From Promethearchaeota archaeon (GTDB lineage: Archaea; Asgardarchaeota; Lokiarchaeia; Sigyniarchaeales; SOKP01): a stretch of DNA of 9,030 nt. Below, one piece after another: positions 1 to 6,427 of the stretch. How positions within the stretch are numbered: position 1 is the stretch's first letter; each line of letters begins with the position of its first letter. The stretch covers positions 1 through 9,030 of the forward strand of contig JAUWHC010000076.1 of the NCBI GenBank assembly GCA_030606095.1, written 5' to 3'. The translations under genes were made by a program, and so were the position numbers. A model generated the notes under the pieces. The model saw only the letters and a program-made list of their open reading frames with translations, was not told where the DNA came from and ran no database searches.

Positions 1-998
1 ACATTTTCTTGGATATTACAATTATCAGCGATGATTGCATTTTCGATTTTAACATTACTTGAGAGATATGTCTCGTTGTAGATTACACATTCCTTAAGTT
101 CGGTGTGGCTATCAATAAATACATTGTCACCAATTATTACATTCGGACCAACCTTACAATTACCACGAATTACAACATTTTCGCCAATAGTACAAGGATG
201 ATAAATTTCTGTACTTGGGTGGATGTCAGTAGAATAATCTATTAAATTTTTTACATCTCCTTTCAAGTTTTTTATTAAGTCGTTCATTAATAAAACATTT
301 CCTTGCAATAAATCGTAGGGTTTACCAACGTCGCTCCATATCCCTCCAATAGGATAATGGTAAAGTTTATTTGTATCTGCAACTTTAGGAAATACATCCC
401 TTTCAATCGATACTTTCTTATTTGGTTCAATAAAAGAAAATATTTCAGGTTCTAAGATATACACGCCAGCGTTAATAGGCATAGGAACGTATTTGCCGTC
501 TGGGGGAGCGTATTCGTCCTTTTCGAGAAATTTTAGTAATTGATGTGTTTCACTATTTGCTATCAATACACCATATCTTGAAGGGTCGTCTACTGTCTTG
601 CTGGCAATCGTTCCAATTCCATTACAATTTTCGTGAAATTTAAGCATTTCCCCAAAGTCGTAATTTAAAATTACATCACCATTTAACATGAAAAAATTAT
701 CGTTTTTTAAGTGCAATTCTGCCAACTTAATTGCTCCTGCTGTTCCCATTGGATGTTTTTCGTCAGAATAATAGATTTTTATTCCTAACCTTTTACCTTC
801 CTTGAAATAGCTTTTAACAATATCGTCCATCACACTTACGGCTAAAACTACTTCTTTAACTCCAGCTGCTTTTAATAAGAGTATCTGTCGCTCCATAACT
901 GGTTTATTCACAATTGGAATTAATGTTTTGGGTATAGTACATGTTAATGGTCTTAATCGTGTTCCCCAACCACCCGATAAAATTATTGCTTTCGTCAT
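1..998 (-). CDS. Sugar-1-phosphate nucleotidyltransferase (mannose-1-phosphate guanylyltransferase-like), 3' end outside window
   Basis: Predicted cytoplasmic enzyme that joins a sugar-1-phosphate to an NTP, giving an NDP-sugar for glycan synthesis. I translated 332 codons from the ATG at 998; the C-terminus lies beyond the left edge. Residues 9-19 are the nucleotide-binding GGWGTRLRPLT loop, K24 follows in IPKTLIP, D108 in LNGD and D223 in WSDVGKP fit the metal ligands, and FLEK (157-160) precedes the sugar-binding INAGVYIL. From about residue 257 hexapeptide repeats (TIGENVVI, KVGPNVII) mark a left-handed beta-helix. This two-domain layout matches eukaryotic GMPPB and archaeal COG1208 proteins. 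Archaeal GlmU-like enzymes share it, so GDP-mannose, UDP-GlcNAc or dTDP-glucose are all possible products. EKD replaces the usual EKP. It is the last visible gene of a minus-strand run and has its own TATA-like box. The family is certain; the substrate is not. Confidence 0.93.
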   Translation of the reverse strand, partial: MTKAIILSGGWGTRLRPLTCTIPKTLIPIVNKPVMERQILLLKAAGVKEVVLAVSVMDDIVKSYFKEGKRLGIKIYYSDEKHPMGTAGAIKLAELHLKNDNFFMLNGDVILNYDFGEMLKFHENCNGIGTIASKTVDDPSRYGVLIANSETHQLLKFLEKDEYAPPDGKYVPMPINAGVYILEPEIFSFIEPNKKVSIERDVFPKVADTNKLYHYPIGGIWSDVGKPYDLLQGNVLLMNDLIKNLKGDVKNLIDYSTDIHPSTEIYHPCTIGENVVIRGNCKVGPNVIIGDNVFIDSHTELKECVIYNETYLSSNVKIENAIIADNCNIQEN

Positions 999-1027
999 TT
1001 TTTTTAATATAAAGTTTTAATAGGATG

Positions 1028-1036
1028 TATAAAATA
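1028..1036 (-). promoter_or_regulatory. Putative TATA box of the nucleotidyltransferase gene
   Basis: Read on the minus strand this is ATTTTATAC, centred about 34 bases before the ATG at 998. With the usual archaeal spacing of about 26 bases, transcription would start near 1006 and leave a leader of about 8 bases. A second AT-rich box (TTTATATT, about 1006-1013) is too close to the ATG to serve. The gene could still also be read through from the transporter upstream. This is inference from spacing alone. Confidence 0.35.
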
Positions 1037-1052
1037 ATTAAAAAGCTCTTTT

Positions 1053-2330
1053 TTAAAAACTATTTTGGTAATTAATATTTTCATCCAATTCATATTCATA
1101 GACTTTATCGTAATCATTATTTCTAATATTTGAAAAAATCCAAACAAAGATTACAAAAATAAAATTTAACACAGCACATATAATAAAAAGGGTCGTAATA
1201 CCAATCAGTTCTGCTATCGGTCCTGATATTAGCATTGCTATTGGAGAAACTAAAGTAACTATAGTAATCACATTAGACATAACTCGTCCTTGTTTATCGG
1301 GAGGGATGACGGTTTGTAGAATCGTTAGAAACATGGTGTTAACAAAAGGAACAATAAACGCAAACATAAAGCCACCAATACTAATCATAAGAAAGTTTTG
1401 TGGAGGTGCTAAGGCTAATATTAAATGTCCGATCTCGCCTATTAAAATTCCAGTAAAGATAATTAAGGGTTTTTTATTCCATACCTTTTTACTTACTACA
1501 ATTATAGCTCCAACAAACATCCCAGCTTGAATTGATGCTAGAACAATAGCTAGATTTTCCACACTCCCAGAATGAGTTCCACTTACATAAGGTATCATTA
1601 ATGTGTTAAAAGGGTTTCCTAAAAAATTTAAAATGGTTGCTACGAAGAGCAAGAGTAGGAGCCCGGGAACAACTTTTATAGCTTTAAACCCTACTTTTAA
1701 TTCTCTGAAATATGATCTTTTATGCTCAGGAAGTAATTTCTTTAGTATAGGGGGTATTTTTATTAATAATAGAGGGGTTATAGCAATCAAAAAAGTAAGA
1801 ACGTCAACCCATAGTATTAGATCAATTGGAAATAATAGTAACAAAATACCAGCAATAATTGGGCCCATTGTATTAACTAAACCGGTAAAAAAATAATTAA
1901 TACCATTCATTCTGCTTAGATTTTTCTTTGGTATCATTAACGGTATAATTGCATTTACAACAGGCCAGTGAAATGCCTGAAATATCCCTCTAATACTATT
2001 AATAAAAATTATTAACCAGACTTGCTGAATATTAAAGAAAAATAAAAGAATTAAACTTAATGTAGTTAGTGCTTGACAAAAATCAGAAAGTCCTATTAAC
2101 ACTTTTCGATTCCATCTATCGGCAAATACGCCCGCGAGAGGTCCAAGAATAAACACTGGTAGAAAAGAGAAAAAAGCGGCTAGTGATACCATTGTCAAGC
2201 TTTCAGTTTCAAAATAAATCCAATAAATTAGTACTATTTGAACTATAGACGACCCTAACAACGAAAATAATTGACCTGACCAAAAAAATATATAGCTTCT
2301 AAAAGTTTGTCCCGTAGCAGTTGTTTCCAT
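1053..2330 (-). CDS. MFS transporter of the macrolide-efflux-like MFS_3 type, 12 membrane helices
   Basis: Integral membrane transporter, 425 residues from the ATG at 2330, the usual size for the major facilitator superfamily. Twelve hydrophobic segments can be counted, six on each side of a basic central loop (KKLLPEHKRSYFRELK). The helix 2-3 loop carries the MFS motif A variant GPLAGVFADRWNRK, and the protein resembles MefA-like proton-coupled exporters. The substrate cannot be read from the sequence. The frame extends to a TTG at 2342, but I prefer the ATG because a TATA-like box lies about 25 bases before it, as in leaderless archaeal transcripts. It sits between a sugar isomerase and a sugar nucleotidyltransferase on the same strand, with gaps of 66 and 54 bases. 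A sugar-related role is thus possible, but this subfamily is mostly known for drug or small-molecule efflux. Confidence 0.9.
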   Translation of the reverse strand: METTATGQTFRSYIFFWSGQLFSLLGSSIVQIVLIYWIYFETESLTMVSLAAFFSFLPVFILGPLAGVFADRWNRKVLIGLSDFCQALTTLSLILLFFFNIQQVWLIIFINSIRGIFQAFHWPVVNAIIPLMIPKKNLSRMNGINYFFTGLVNTMGPIIAGILLLLFPIDLILWVDVLTFLIAITPLLLIKIPPILKKLLPEHKRSYFRELKVGFKAIKVVPGLLLLLFVATILNFLGNPFNTLMIPYVSGTHSGSVENLAIVLASIQAGMFVGAIIVVSKKVWNKKPLIIFTGILIGEIGHLILALAPPQNFLMISIGGFMFAFIVPFVNTMFLTILQTVIPPDKQGRVMSNVITIVTLVSPIAMLISGPIAELIGITTLFIICAVLNFIFVIFVWIFSNIRNNDYDKVYEYELDENINYQNSF

Positions 2331-2351
2331 CTTTTCCAACAATTGAATTAG

Positions 2352-2359
2352 ATTTTAAA
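2352..2359 (-). promoter_or_regulatory. Putative TATA box of the MFS gene
   Basis: The minus strand reads TTTAAAAT, centred about 25 bases before the ATG at 2330. That spacing would give a leaderless or nearly leaderless mRNA and argues against the TTG start at 2342. The sequence is AT-rich throughout, so chance matches are easy. Confidence 0.35.
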
Positions 2360-2396
2360 CTAAATAAGAAGAATTTTTCTTAATATCTTAATATTG

Positions 2397-3509
2397 CTAA
2401 ATGCCGTTAGTTATTTTCTGTGAATATTTAAAAACACCCGGTTCTATTCCTTTCTCTTTCGCGATCTTGTAAAAAAGTAATTGAAGAATAATTATTTCCA
2501 TTATCGGTGCTAAATAAGGTTCTTTGATACTATGTTTGTAAACCATTATCTTAGAATTGTCATGTATTTTTTTTACTTCATCGTTGAATTCTTGATTGGT
2601 TATATGTAAAATTTTTCCACATGTCCATTTATTAATTAGATTATCAATAAATTTAGCATTAAATCTAAGATTGTCTTTATCTGATGTGAGGATTACTATT
2701 TTTGTATCATCTTTTAAACACTCAATTCCTCCATGTCTAAAAGTTGAAATTGAATTTGCCTCAGAATAAGCTTTCGTAATTTCCTTAAAGTTTAAAGCAG
2801 CTTGGTGAGCAGTAGTCATTGATGACCCTCTAGCTAGTATTTCAAGAAAATCTAAATCTGTGCCAAAAAATTCTGTTAATTCATTCCATATTTTGGTATA
2901 GTTTTTCTTGTTTTCAAATATAATTTGAACCTCTTTCAATAAATTTTCTACAATTTCGTTTTCCTCTTCATTCGTAAAAAATTCTCCGATTATTGTTTTA
3001 GCCATAACATATAGGATTAACAAAGTGCATACATAAGTTTTTGATGTAATGGAAGTCTCATTAATTATATTTATGAAAATCTGTAATTCTGTCATATACG
3101 CTAAATAGCTATCAGGATTGTTAGTAATACCAATCGTTAATGGTTTTGCATCGATAGAATTGATATTTTTTAAAAGTTCTCTAATTTCACCAGATTCTCC
3201 AGATTGCGAAATTATAACAATTCCAATATCTTTAAATGACTCTTGCCTTTTTTGTGGAAAAGTATTGAATAAGAATTCACCAGCTTCTCTAATTTCTGTA
3301 GCAATTCCGTTCTGATTTAAAATATAGTAAGGTAAAAAAGAGCTGATAAAACTTGAACCCATACCCGTAAAAATTAGTTTAGTAATACCACCTTTGTTAA
3401 TAAAATCTTTTACTTTTAAAAATTGTGGTTTACTTTCGTTCATAATAAAACTATAGGTATCTCTAAGAGCTTGAGCTTGAGATTTTAGTTCTTCTAAAAA
3501 TTCATTCAT
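2397..3509 (-). CDS. Two-SIS-domain sugar-phosphate isomerase/deaminase, GlmS-like without the glutaminase domain
   Basis: Cytoplasmic SIS protein of 370 residues. The first SIS domain (about 40-175) has FTGMGSS and the phosphate-binding SQSGESGE (101-108). The second (about 215-365) begins ILARGSS. It lines up with the isomerase half of GlmS, and the residues that drive glucosamine-6-phosphate isomerisation are kept: E243 and H259 are 16 residues apart, as are E488 and H504 of E. coli GlmS, and K365 lies five residues from the C-terminus, as does K603. No N-terminal glutamine amidotransferase domain exists: the protein starts directly with a helix. It therefore probably interconverts fructose-6-phosphate plus ammonia and glucosamine-6-phosphate, in either direction, like the SIS-type archaeal deaminase GlmD. 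FrlB- or AgaS-like substrates are alternatives. The ATG at 3509 is supported by a GGGGAT ribosome site five bases upstream. It is first in a minus-strand run with the MFS and nucleotidyltransferase genes. Confidence 0.88.
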   Translation of the reverse strand: MNEFLEELKSQAQALRDTYSFIMNESKPQFLKVKDFINKGGITKLIFTGMGSSFISSFLPYYILNQNGIATEIREAGEFLFNTFPQKRQESFKDIGIVIISQSGESGEIRELLKNINSIDAKPLTIGITNNPDSYLAYMTELQIFINIINETSITSKTYVCTLLILYVMAKTIIGEFFTNEEENEIVENLLKEVQIIFENKKNYTKIWNELTEFFGTDLDFLEILARGSSMTTAHQAALNFKEITKAYSEANSISTFRHGGIECLKDDTKIVILTSDKDNLRFNAKFIDNLINKWTCGKILHITNQEFNDEVKKIHDNSKIMVYKHSIKEPYLAPIMEIIILQLLFYKIAKEKGIEPGVFKYSQKITNGI

Positions 3510-3514
3510 AAATA

Positions 3515-3520
3515 ATCCCC
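3515..3520 (-). promoter_or_regulatory. Ribosome binding site of the SIS gene
   Basis: The minus strand reads AGGGGAT with five bases before the ATG at 3509, complementary to the archaeal 16S 3' end with one mismatch to GGTGAT. It fixes the start codon and implies a real leader, unlike the near-leaderless neighbours. Confidence 0.6.
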
Positions 3521-3537
3521 TAAAAAAGCATTCACAA

Positions 3538-3557
3538 TTAATTATAGTTAATTATAA
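3538..3557 (-). promoter_or_regulatory. Tandem 10-base repeat holding two TATA-like boxes for the SIS gene
   Basis: On the minus strand the sequence is TTATAATTAA followed directly by CTATAATTAA, two copies differing at one base. The distal copy, centred near 3552, would place the transcript start near 3526, just ahead of the GGGGAT site. The proximal copy would start inside that site. The repeat lies in the 113-base divergent region shared with the zinc-knuckle gene, whose own promoter is probably the AT-rich stretch near 3565-3580. Promoter use is inferred. Confidence 0.35.
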
Positions 3558-3612
3558 TAAAAATTATAAGATAAAATTAATTTAAACAATTCAGATTTAA
3601 ATAAATATTGAA

Positions 3613-3617
3613 GTGAT
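3613..3617 (+). promoter_or_regulatory. Ribosome binding site that fixes the TTG start of the zinc-knuckle gene
   Basis: GTGAT matches the end of the archaeal consensus AGGAGGTGAT and lies five bases before TTG at 3623. An in-frame TGA at 3614-3616 excludes any upstream start, and no in-frame ATG comes before the CxH motif. The TTG is therefore the best start. Confidence 0.6.
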
Positions 3618-3622
3618 ATTTT

Positions 3623-3994
3623 TTGCCTTGTATACACGGTCTTGATATTATCAATTGCCCAATTTGCCGAATGACGAAATCTACGGTCCCTCGAAACCCA
3701 ATTAACATTAAGGCGGCAAAAATCGAAAACTTAAGACCAGAAAATCCGTTTTTTAAAAATCATATTAGCAATAAAAATAGAACTGAAGAATATTTAGTTA
3801 AAAGTAATAAATTATTACAACCAAATTTGATAAATAGATTACCAACGCCAAATCTTATTAACCAAATTCCTAATTTTGACAGTAAGGAATTAATTAATAA
3901 GTTAAACGAGTTAGATATTGATAGATGGGATAATTACGGAATTTCTAAAAAGGTTTCTCTTGAAAAACCTGAATTGAAACTTGATTCTGATTAG
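3623..3994 (+). CDS. Small unknown protein with N-terminal CxH(x6)CPxC zinc-knuckle motif
   Basis: I do not recognise this 123-residue protein. It opens at once with PCIHGLDIINCPICR. C3, H5, C12 and C15 (CxH-x6-CxxC) should bind one zinc ion. The rest is polar, rich in Asn, Lys and Pro and probably mostly disordered, with PNLIN twice (67-71 and 76-80) and a possible short helix DSKELINKLNELDIDRW (86-102) near the acidic C-terminus. It has no signal peptide or membrane helix, so it is presumably cytoplasmic, perhaps a docking or adaptor protein whose knuckle and C-terminal motif bind different partners; that is guesswork. It starts with TTG behind a GTGAT site and is divergent from the SIS gene. 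The phosphorylase follows 117 bases later with its own TATA box, so co-transcription is not required. Base use resembles the neighbours. An intact frame, metal motif and good ribosome site make it a real gene. Confidence 0.8.
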   Translation: MPCIHGLDIINCPICRMTKSTVPRNPINIKAAKIENLRPENPFFKNHISNKNRTEEYLVKSNKLLQPNLINRLPTPNLINQIPNFDSKELINKLNELDIDRWDNYGISKKVSLEKPELKLDSD

Positions 3995-3995
3995 A

Positions 3996-4018
3996 TTTAT
4001 TTTTAACGTTCTTTTAAC
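3996..4018 (+). terminator. Possible T-rich terminator after the zinc-knuckle gene
   Basis: TTTATTTTTAACG and then TTCTTTTAAC follow within 25 bases of the TAG stop. Archaeal termination commonly uses T-runs without a hairpin. The runs are short (five and four T), so confidence is low. Confidence 0.3.
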
Positions 4019-4041
4019 ATAAGAATTTAAAATAAGAATTT
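4019..4041 (+). repeat. Direct repeat ATAAGAATTT, two copies 13 bases apart
   Basis: ATAAGAATTT occurs at 4019-4028 and again at 4032-4041, each followed by an A-rich run. It lies directly upstream of the TATA box of the phosphorylase gene, where an activator or repressor could bind. The sequence is simple and could recur by chance in such AT-rich DNA. Confidence 0.35.
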
Positions 4042-4047
4042 TAAAAC

Positions 4048-4058
4048 TAATATATATG
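4048..4058 (+). promoter_or_regulatory. TATA box of the phosphorylase gene
   Basis: TAATATATATG is the best TATA match in the window, preceded by purine-rich AAAAC that could act as a BRE. It predicts transcription from about 4080 and a leader of roughly 30 bases before ATG 4112. A perfect palindrome (4074-4085) sits at that predicted start. Confidence 0.5.
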
Positions 4059-4073
4059 TATTAATATTATTAA

Positions 4074-4085
4074 TTTCTTAAGAAA
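4074..4085. promoter_or_regulatory. Candidate operator: perfect 12-base palindrome at the predicted phosphorylase transcript start
   Basis: TTTCTTAAGAAA is a perfect inverted repeat of six bases per arm, positioned where transcription should begin downstream of the TATA box. A repressor bound here would block initiation. No regulator gene is in the window, so the role is inferred from position and symmetry only. Confidence 0.3.
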
Positions 4086-4111
4086 CTCAAAACTTAATAA
4101 TGAAGTGTTGA

Positions 4112-5836
4112 ATGATGGAAATTAACGACGATTTGAAAAATAGTACGCAAGTTGCCTATATCAGCATGGAGATTGCAATTGATTCGAACATTCCAACTTA
4201 TAGCGGTGGTTTAGGTGTTTTATCGGGAGATACTGTAAGAGCAGCAGCAGATTTAGAGCTCCCTATGGTTGGATTGTGCTTATGTTATAGTTCAGGCTAT
4301 TTCTATCAATTTTTTAACGAATTTGGTGAACAGAAAGAAAGGGAAATTGAATGGAATTTTTGGTACGAGTTCGAAAAAGTTGAAAAACCAATTAAAATAA
4401 AAATAGAAAATAAAGAAGTGTTAGTTTCTGCATGGCTTTATCGCGTTATAGGCCGATCAGGTCATGTTCTACCAATTTATTTGTTAACTACGGACATTGA
4501 GGGAAACGAAGATTGGATGAAAGAAATGACAGGTTCTCTCTATGATTCCACATCTCGATGGAACAGAATCGTACAAGAAATGATATTAGGCATTGGTGGC
4601 GTAAAACTCTTAAATTCCTTGGGTTTTAATAACATTAAAACATACCATCTAAACGAAGGTCACGGTTCTTTCTCAATAGTAGAACTTTACAATATGTTAG
4701 GAGGTGATCTTGATAAGGTTAGAGAGAAGGTCGTTTTCACTACTCACACACCAGTTCCGGCAGGTCACGATCGATTTAATCAAGATTTAGTTAATAAAGT
4801 ATTTGGAAATAGAATGCCTTCTGAAATTCGAAAAATTGCTGACGATAAAGGTCAATTTAATATGACATTTCTAGGAATGGAGCTTTCTAGATATAGAAAT
4901 GGAGTTGCCAAAAAACACGGCCAAATTTCACAGAAAATGTTTCCTCAATACGAAGTTGATTCAATTACTAATGGTATACATTTACCTTTTTGGGTCAGCA
5001 AGCCATTTCAACTCATATTTGACAAAAAATGGCCAAATTGGAAGTCAAAACCTTCGATACTTCAAAACGCAATTGAATTAGACGATTTAGATGTTTTTGA
5101 TGCGCACATTGAAAATAAATTCAATCTAATTAGTTATCAGAAAGGTCATAGTTGGAACTTACTGGATGAAGAATTAATTACAATTGGTTTCGCTAGAAGA
5201 TTTGCTACTTACAAAAGGGCTACTTTAATCTTCCACGATATCGAAAGGTTAGGTAAAATCTGCCAAGAAAAGATTCAATTTATTTTTGCAGGAAAAGCTC
5301 ACCCTAAGGACACGATGGGTAAGGAATATATCAAAAAAATCCACGAATCAGGCGAATATCTTTACGATAATTATGGTGTTAAAATTGTAATAATGGAAAA
5401 TTATAATATGGATTTAGCTCATATGATGGTATCTGGGTGTGATGTTTGGCTCAATACACCCGAAAGATATCGCGAAGCGAGTGGTACAAGTGGCATGAAA
5501 GCTTCATTGAATGGCGTTTTAAACTTTAGCGTTCAAGATGGTTGGTGGTTGGAAGGATATCGCATGAACCCTATGGCAGGATGGGCAATTGGCCCTAACG
5601 ATTCAAATCCCGACGATCCAGGGGTCTCAAATAGTTGGGAGATTGATTCAAACGCATTATATGAAACGTTAGAAAACGAAATTATACCAACTTATTTGAA
5701 CCATGACGAGTGGTTGTTCAAAAGCAAAAACGCTATTTCTCTCGCAGCTTACTTTAACACTAATAGAATGATGATAGACTACGCGAAAAAGAGTTACAAA
5801 CTTAAAAAACAAAAGCCTTGGAAATTTATGAGTTAA
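4112..5836 (+). CDS. Alpha-glucan (glycogen/maltodextrin) phosphorylase, compact GT35 form
   Basis: PLP-dependent enzyme that releases glucose-1-phosphate from the non-reducing end of alpha-1,4-glucans in the cytoplasm. The protein has 574 residues, much shorter than the 750-850 of the animal and E. coli enzymes but in line with the compact form seen in archaea. Visible motifs are the N-terminal SGGLGVLSGD (31-40), HLNEGH (179-184), THTPVPAGHDRF (211-222), and ARRFATYKR (361-369). In the last, R363 and K368 keep the spacing of rabbit R569 and K574, which bind phosphate. K463 in EASGTSGMKA (455-464) is the PLP lysine. All key residues are present. ATG occurs twice in tandem (4112 and 4115); I keep the first, which follows an in-frame TGA. 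It has its own TATA box and ends in a nine-T run, so it is probably monocistronic. Glycogen or maltodextrin as substrate is inferred. Confidence 0.95.
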   Translation: MMEINDDLKNSTQVAYISMEIAIDSNIPTYSGGLGVLSGDTVRAAADLELPMVGLCLCYSSGYFYQFFNEFGEQKEREIEWNFWYEFEKVEKPIKIKIENKEVLVSAWLYRVIGRSGHVLPIYLLTTDIEGNEDWMKEMTGSLYDSTSRWNRIVQEMILGIGGVKLLNSLGFNNIKTYHLNEGHGSFSIVELYNMLGGDLDKVREKVVFTTHTPVPAGHDRFNQDLVNKVFGNRMPSEIRKIADDKGQFNMTFLGMELSRYRNGVAKKHGQISQKMFPQYEVDSITNGIHLPFWVSKPFQLIFDKKWPNWKSKPSILQNAIELDDLDVFDAHIENKFNLISYQKGHSWNLLDEELITIGFARRFATYKRATLIFHDIERLGKICQEKIQFIFAGKAHPKDTMGKEYIKKIHESGEYLYDNYGVKIVIMENYNMDLAHMMVSGCDVWLNTPERYREASGTSGMKASLNGVLNFSVQDGWWLEGYRMNPMAGWAIGPNDSNPDDPGVSNSWEIDSNALYETLENEIIPTYLNHDEWLFKSKNAISLAAYFNTNRMMIDYAKKSYKLKKQKPWKFMS

Positions 5837-5843
5837 AAATTCC

Positions 5844-5852
5844 TTTTTTTTT
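5844..5852 (+). terminator. T-run terminator of the phosphorylase gene
   Basis: Nine consecutive T lie eight bases after the TAA stop, with no GC-rich stem in front. This is the form expected for intrinsic archaeal termination. Confidence 0.55.
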
Positions 5853-5886
5853 CTAATGTCTAAAAGAGCTTAACAAATTTTAAGAT

Positions 5887-5893
5887 AAAAAAA
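5887..5893 (-). terminator. T-run terminator of the minus-strand 167-residue gene
   Basis: Seven A on the plus strand read as T7 on the minus strand, seven bases past the stop codon of the converging gene. Together with the plus-strand T-run at 5844-5852 it lets the 64-base gap stop transcription from both sides. Confidence 0.5.
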
Positions 5894-5900
5894 GATTAGG

Positions 5901-6404
5901 TTATTTAATACAATTTAAGAGTTTAAATGGTCTAATCATCAAAAATTCATCAAAATTCTTTTGTTCGAAATAAATTTCAAATGTTTGGGTAAAAATTTCT
6001 TCCATTGTATCTACGCCAAGTGATAACCCTTCCATATCTTTTGCTAATAAAAGCATTGATTCCGCGTTAGATTCAAGATAGAAGCATCCTGGACTGAGCT
6101 CGAGATTTTTGTGCGGTTCAAGAATTAGATCGGCTTGTCTTATAATTTGACTTGTAGTAAAAATAACTAGTAGAAAGTTTTCTGAATACTCTTCTTTTAA
6201 ATATGAATCCCTTATTCCCGAAGCTTGGAGCGCGAATTTAGAAAAATCTTTAAAAAGGTTTTGAAGTCGAGTTAATTCTTTCCTGAATTTAATTTTATTA
6301 TGAAAAAAGCTGAACTCTTTGCTCAATTGTAGGGGTTCACCGTCAATGTATGTAATTTCTTTTGGTTTTGACTTGAAGACATATTTTTTAATATTTTTTG
6401 ACAT
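5901..6404 (-). CDS. Unknown 167-residue protein
   Basis: I do not recognise this protein. It has no signal peptide or membrane helix and is probably soluble. The N-terminus (1-20) is lysine-rich and likely flexible. A long amphipathic helix follows (about 37-70). The centre has hydrophobic strands such as ENFLLVIFTT (75-84), GCFYLES (106-112) and SMLLLAK (116-122), and an acidic helix, MEEIFTQTFEIYFEQ (134-148), leads to a short hydrophobic tail. This mixed alpha/beta pattern is distantly like small roadblock- or longin-type folds, but no motif confirms that. The frame continues to a GTG at 6419 (172 residues). I prefer the ATG at 6404 because a TATA-like TTTTAAAA lies about 29 bases before it. 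It stands alone between convergent phosphorylase and divergent dus, so the context gives no function. Its codon use resembles the neighbours, and flanking promoter and terminator signals support a real gene. Confidence 0.7.
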   Translation of the reverse strand: MSKNIKKYVFKSKPKEITYIDGEPLQLSKEFSFFHNKIKFRKELTRLQNLFKDFSKFALQASGIRDSYLKEEYSENFLLVIFTTSQIIRQADLILEPHKNLELSPGCFYLESNAESMLLLAKDMEGLSLGVDTMEEIFTQTFEIYFEQKNFDEFLMIRPFKLLNCIK

Positions 6405-6427
6405 GATAAATTTTTTCACTTTAATAA

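Noticed and set aside
1306..1896. Plus-strand open frames opposite the transporter gene (1306-1530 and 1603-1896)
   Set aside because: They are antisense shadows of a clear 12-helix MFS frame, with no promoter, ribosome site or protein motif of their own.
2331..2342. TTG start extending the transporter by four residues
   Set aside because: No ribosome site precedes it, and the TATA spacing fits the ATG at 2330 instead.
3118..3315. Plus-strand open frame opposite the SIS gene
   Set aside because: Antisense to a well-supported enzyme and without recognisable features.
4899..5081. Second plus-strand frame inside the phosphorylase gene
   Set aside because: It overlaps conserved phosphorylase sequence in another frame and has no ribosome site.
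5901..6404. Resemblance of the orphan to Arp2/3 complex subunit ARPC4, considered because some Asgard archaea carry such homologues
   Set aside because: The conserved ARPC4 block around the RAENF...RRKP...GYDISFLI signature is absent and the order of helices and strands does not match.
6405..6419. GTG start extending the orphan protein by five residues
   Set aside because: The only TATA-like box lies too close to it (about 14 bases), while it fits the ATG at 6404. The GTGA could be a weak ribosome site for that ATG. Not fully excluded.
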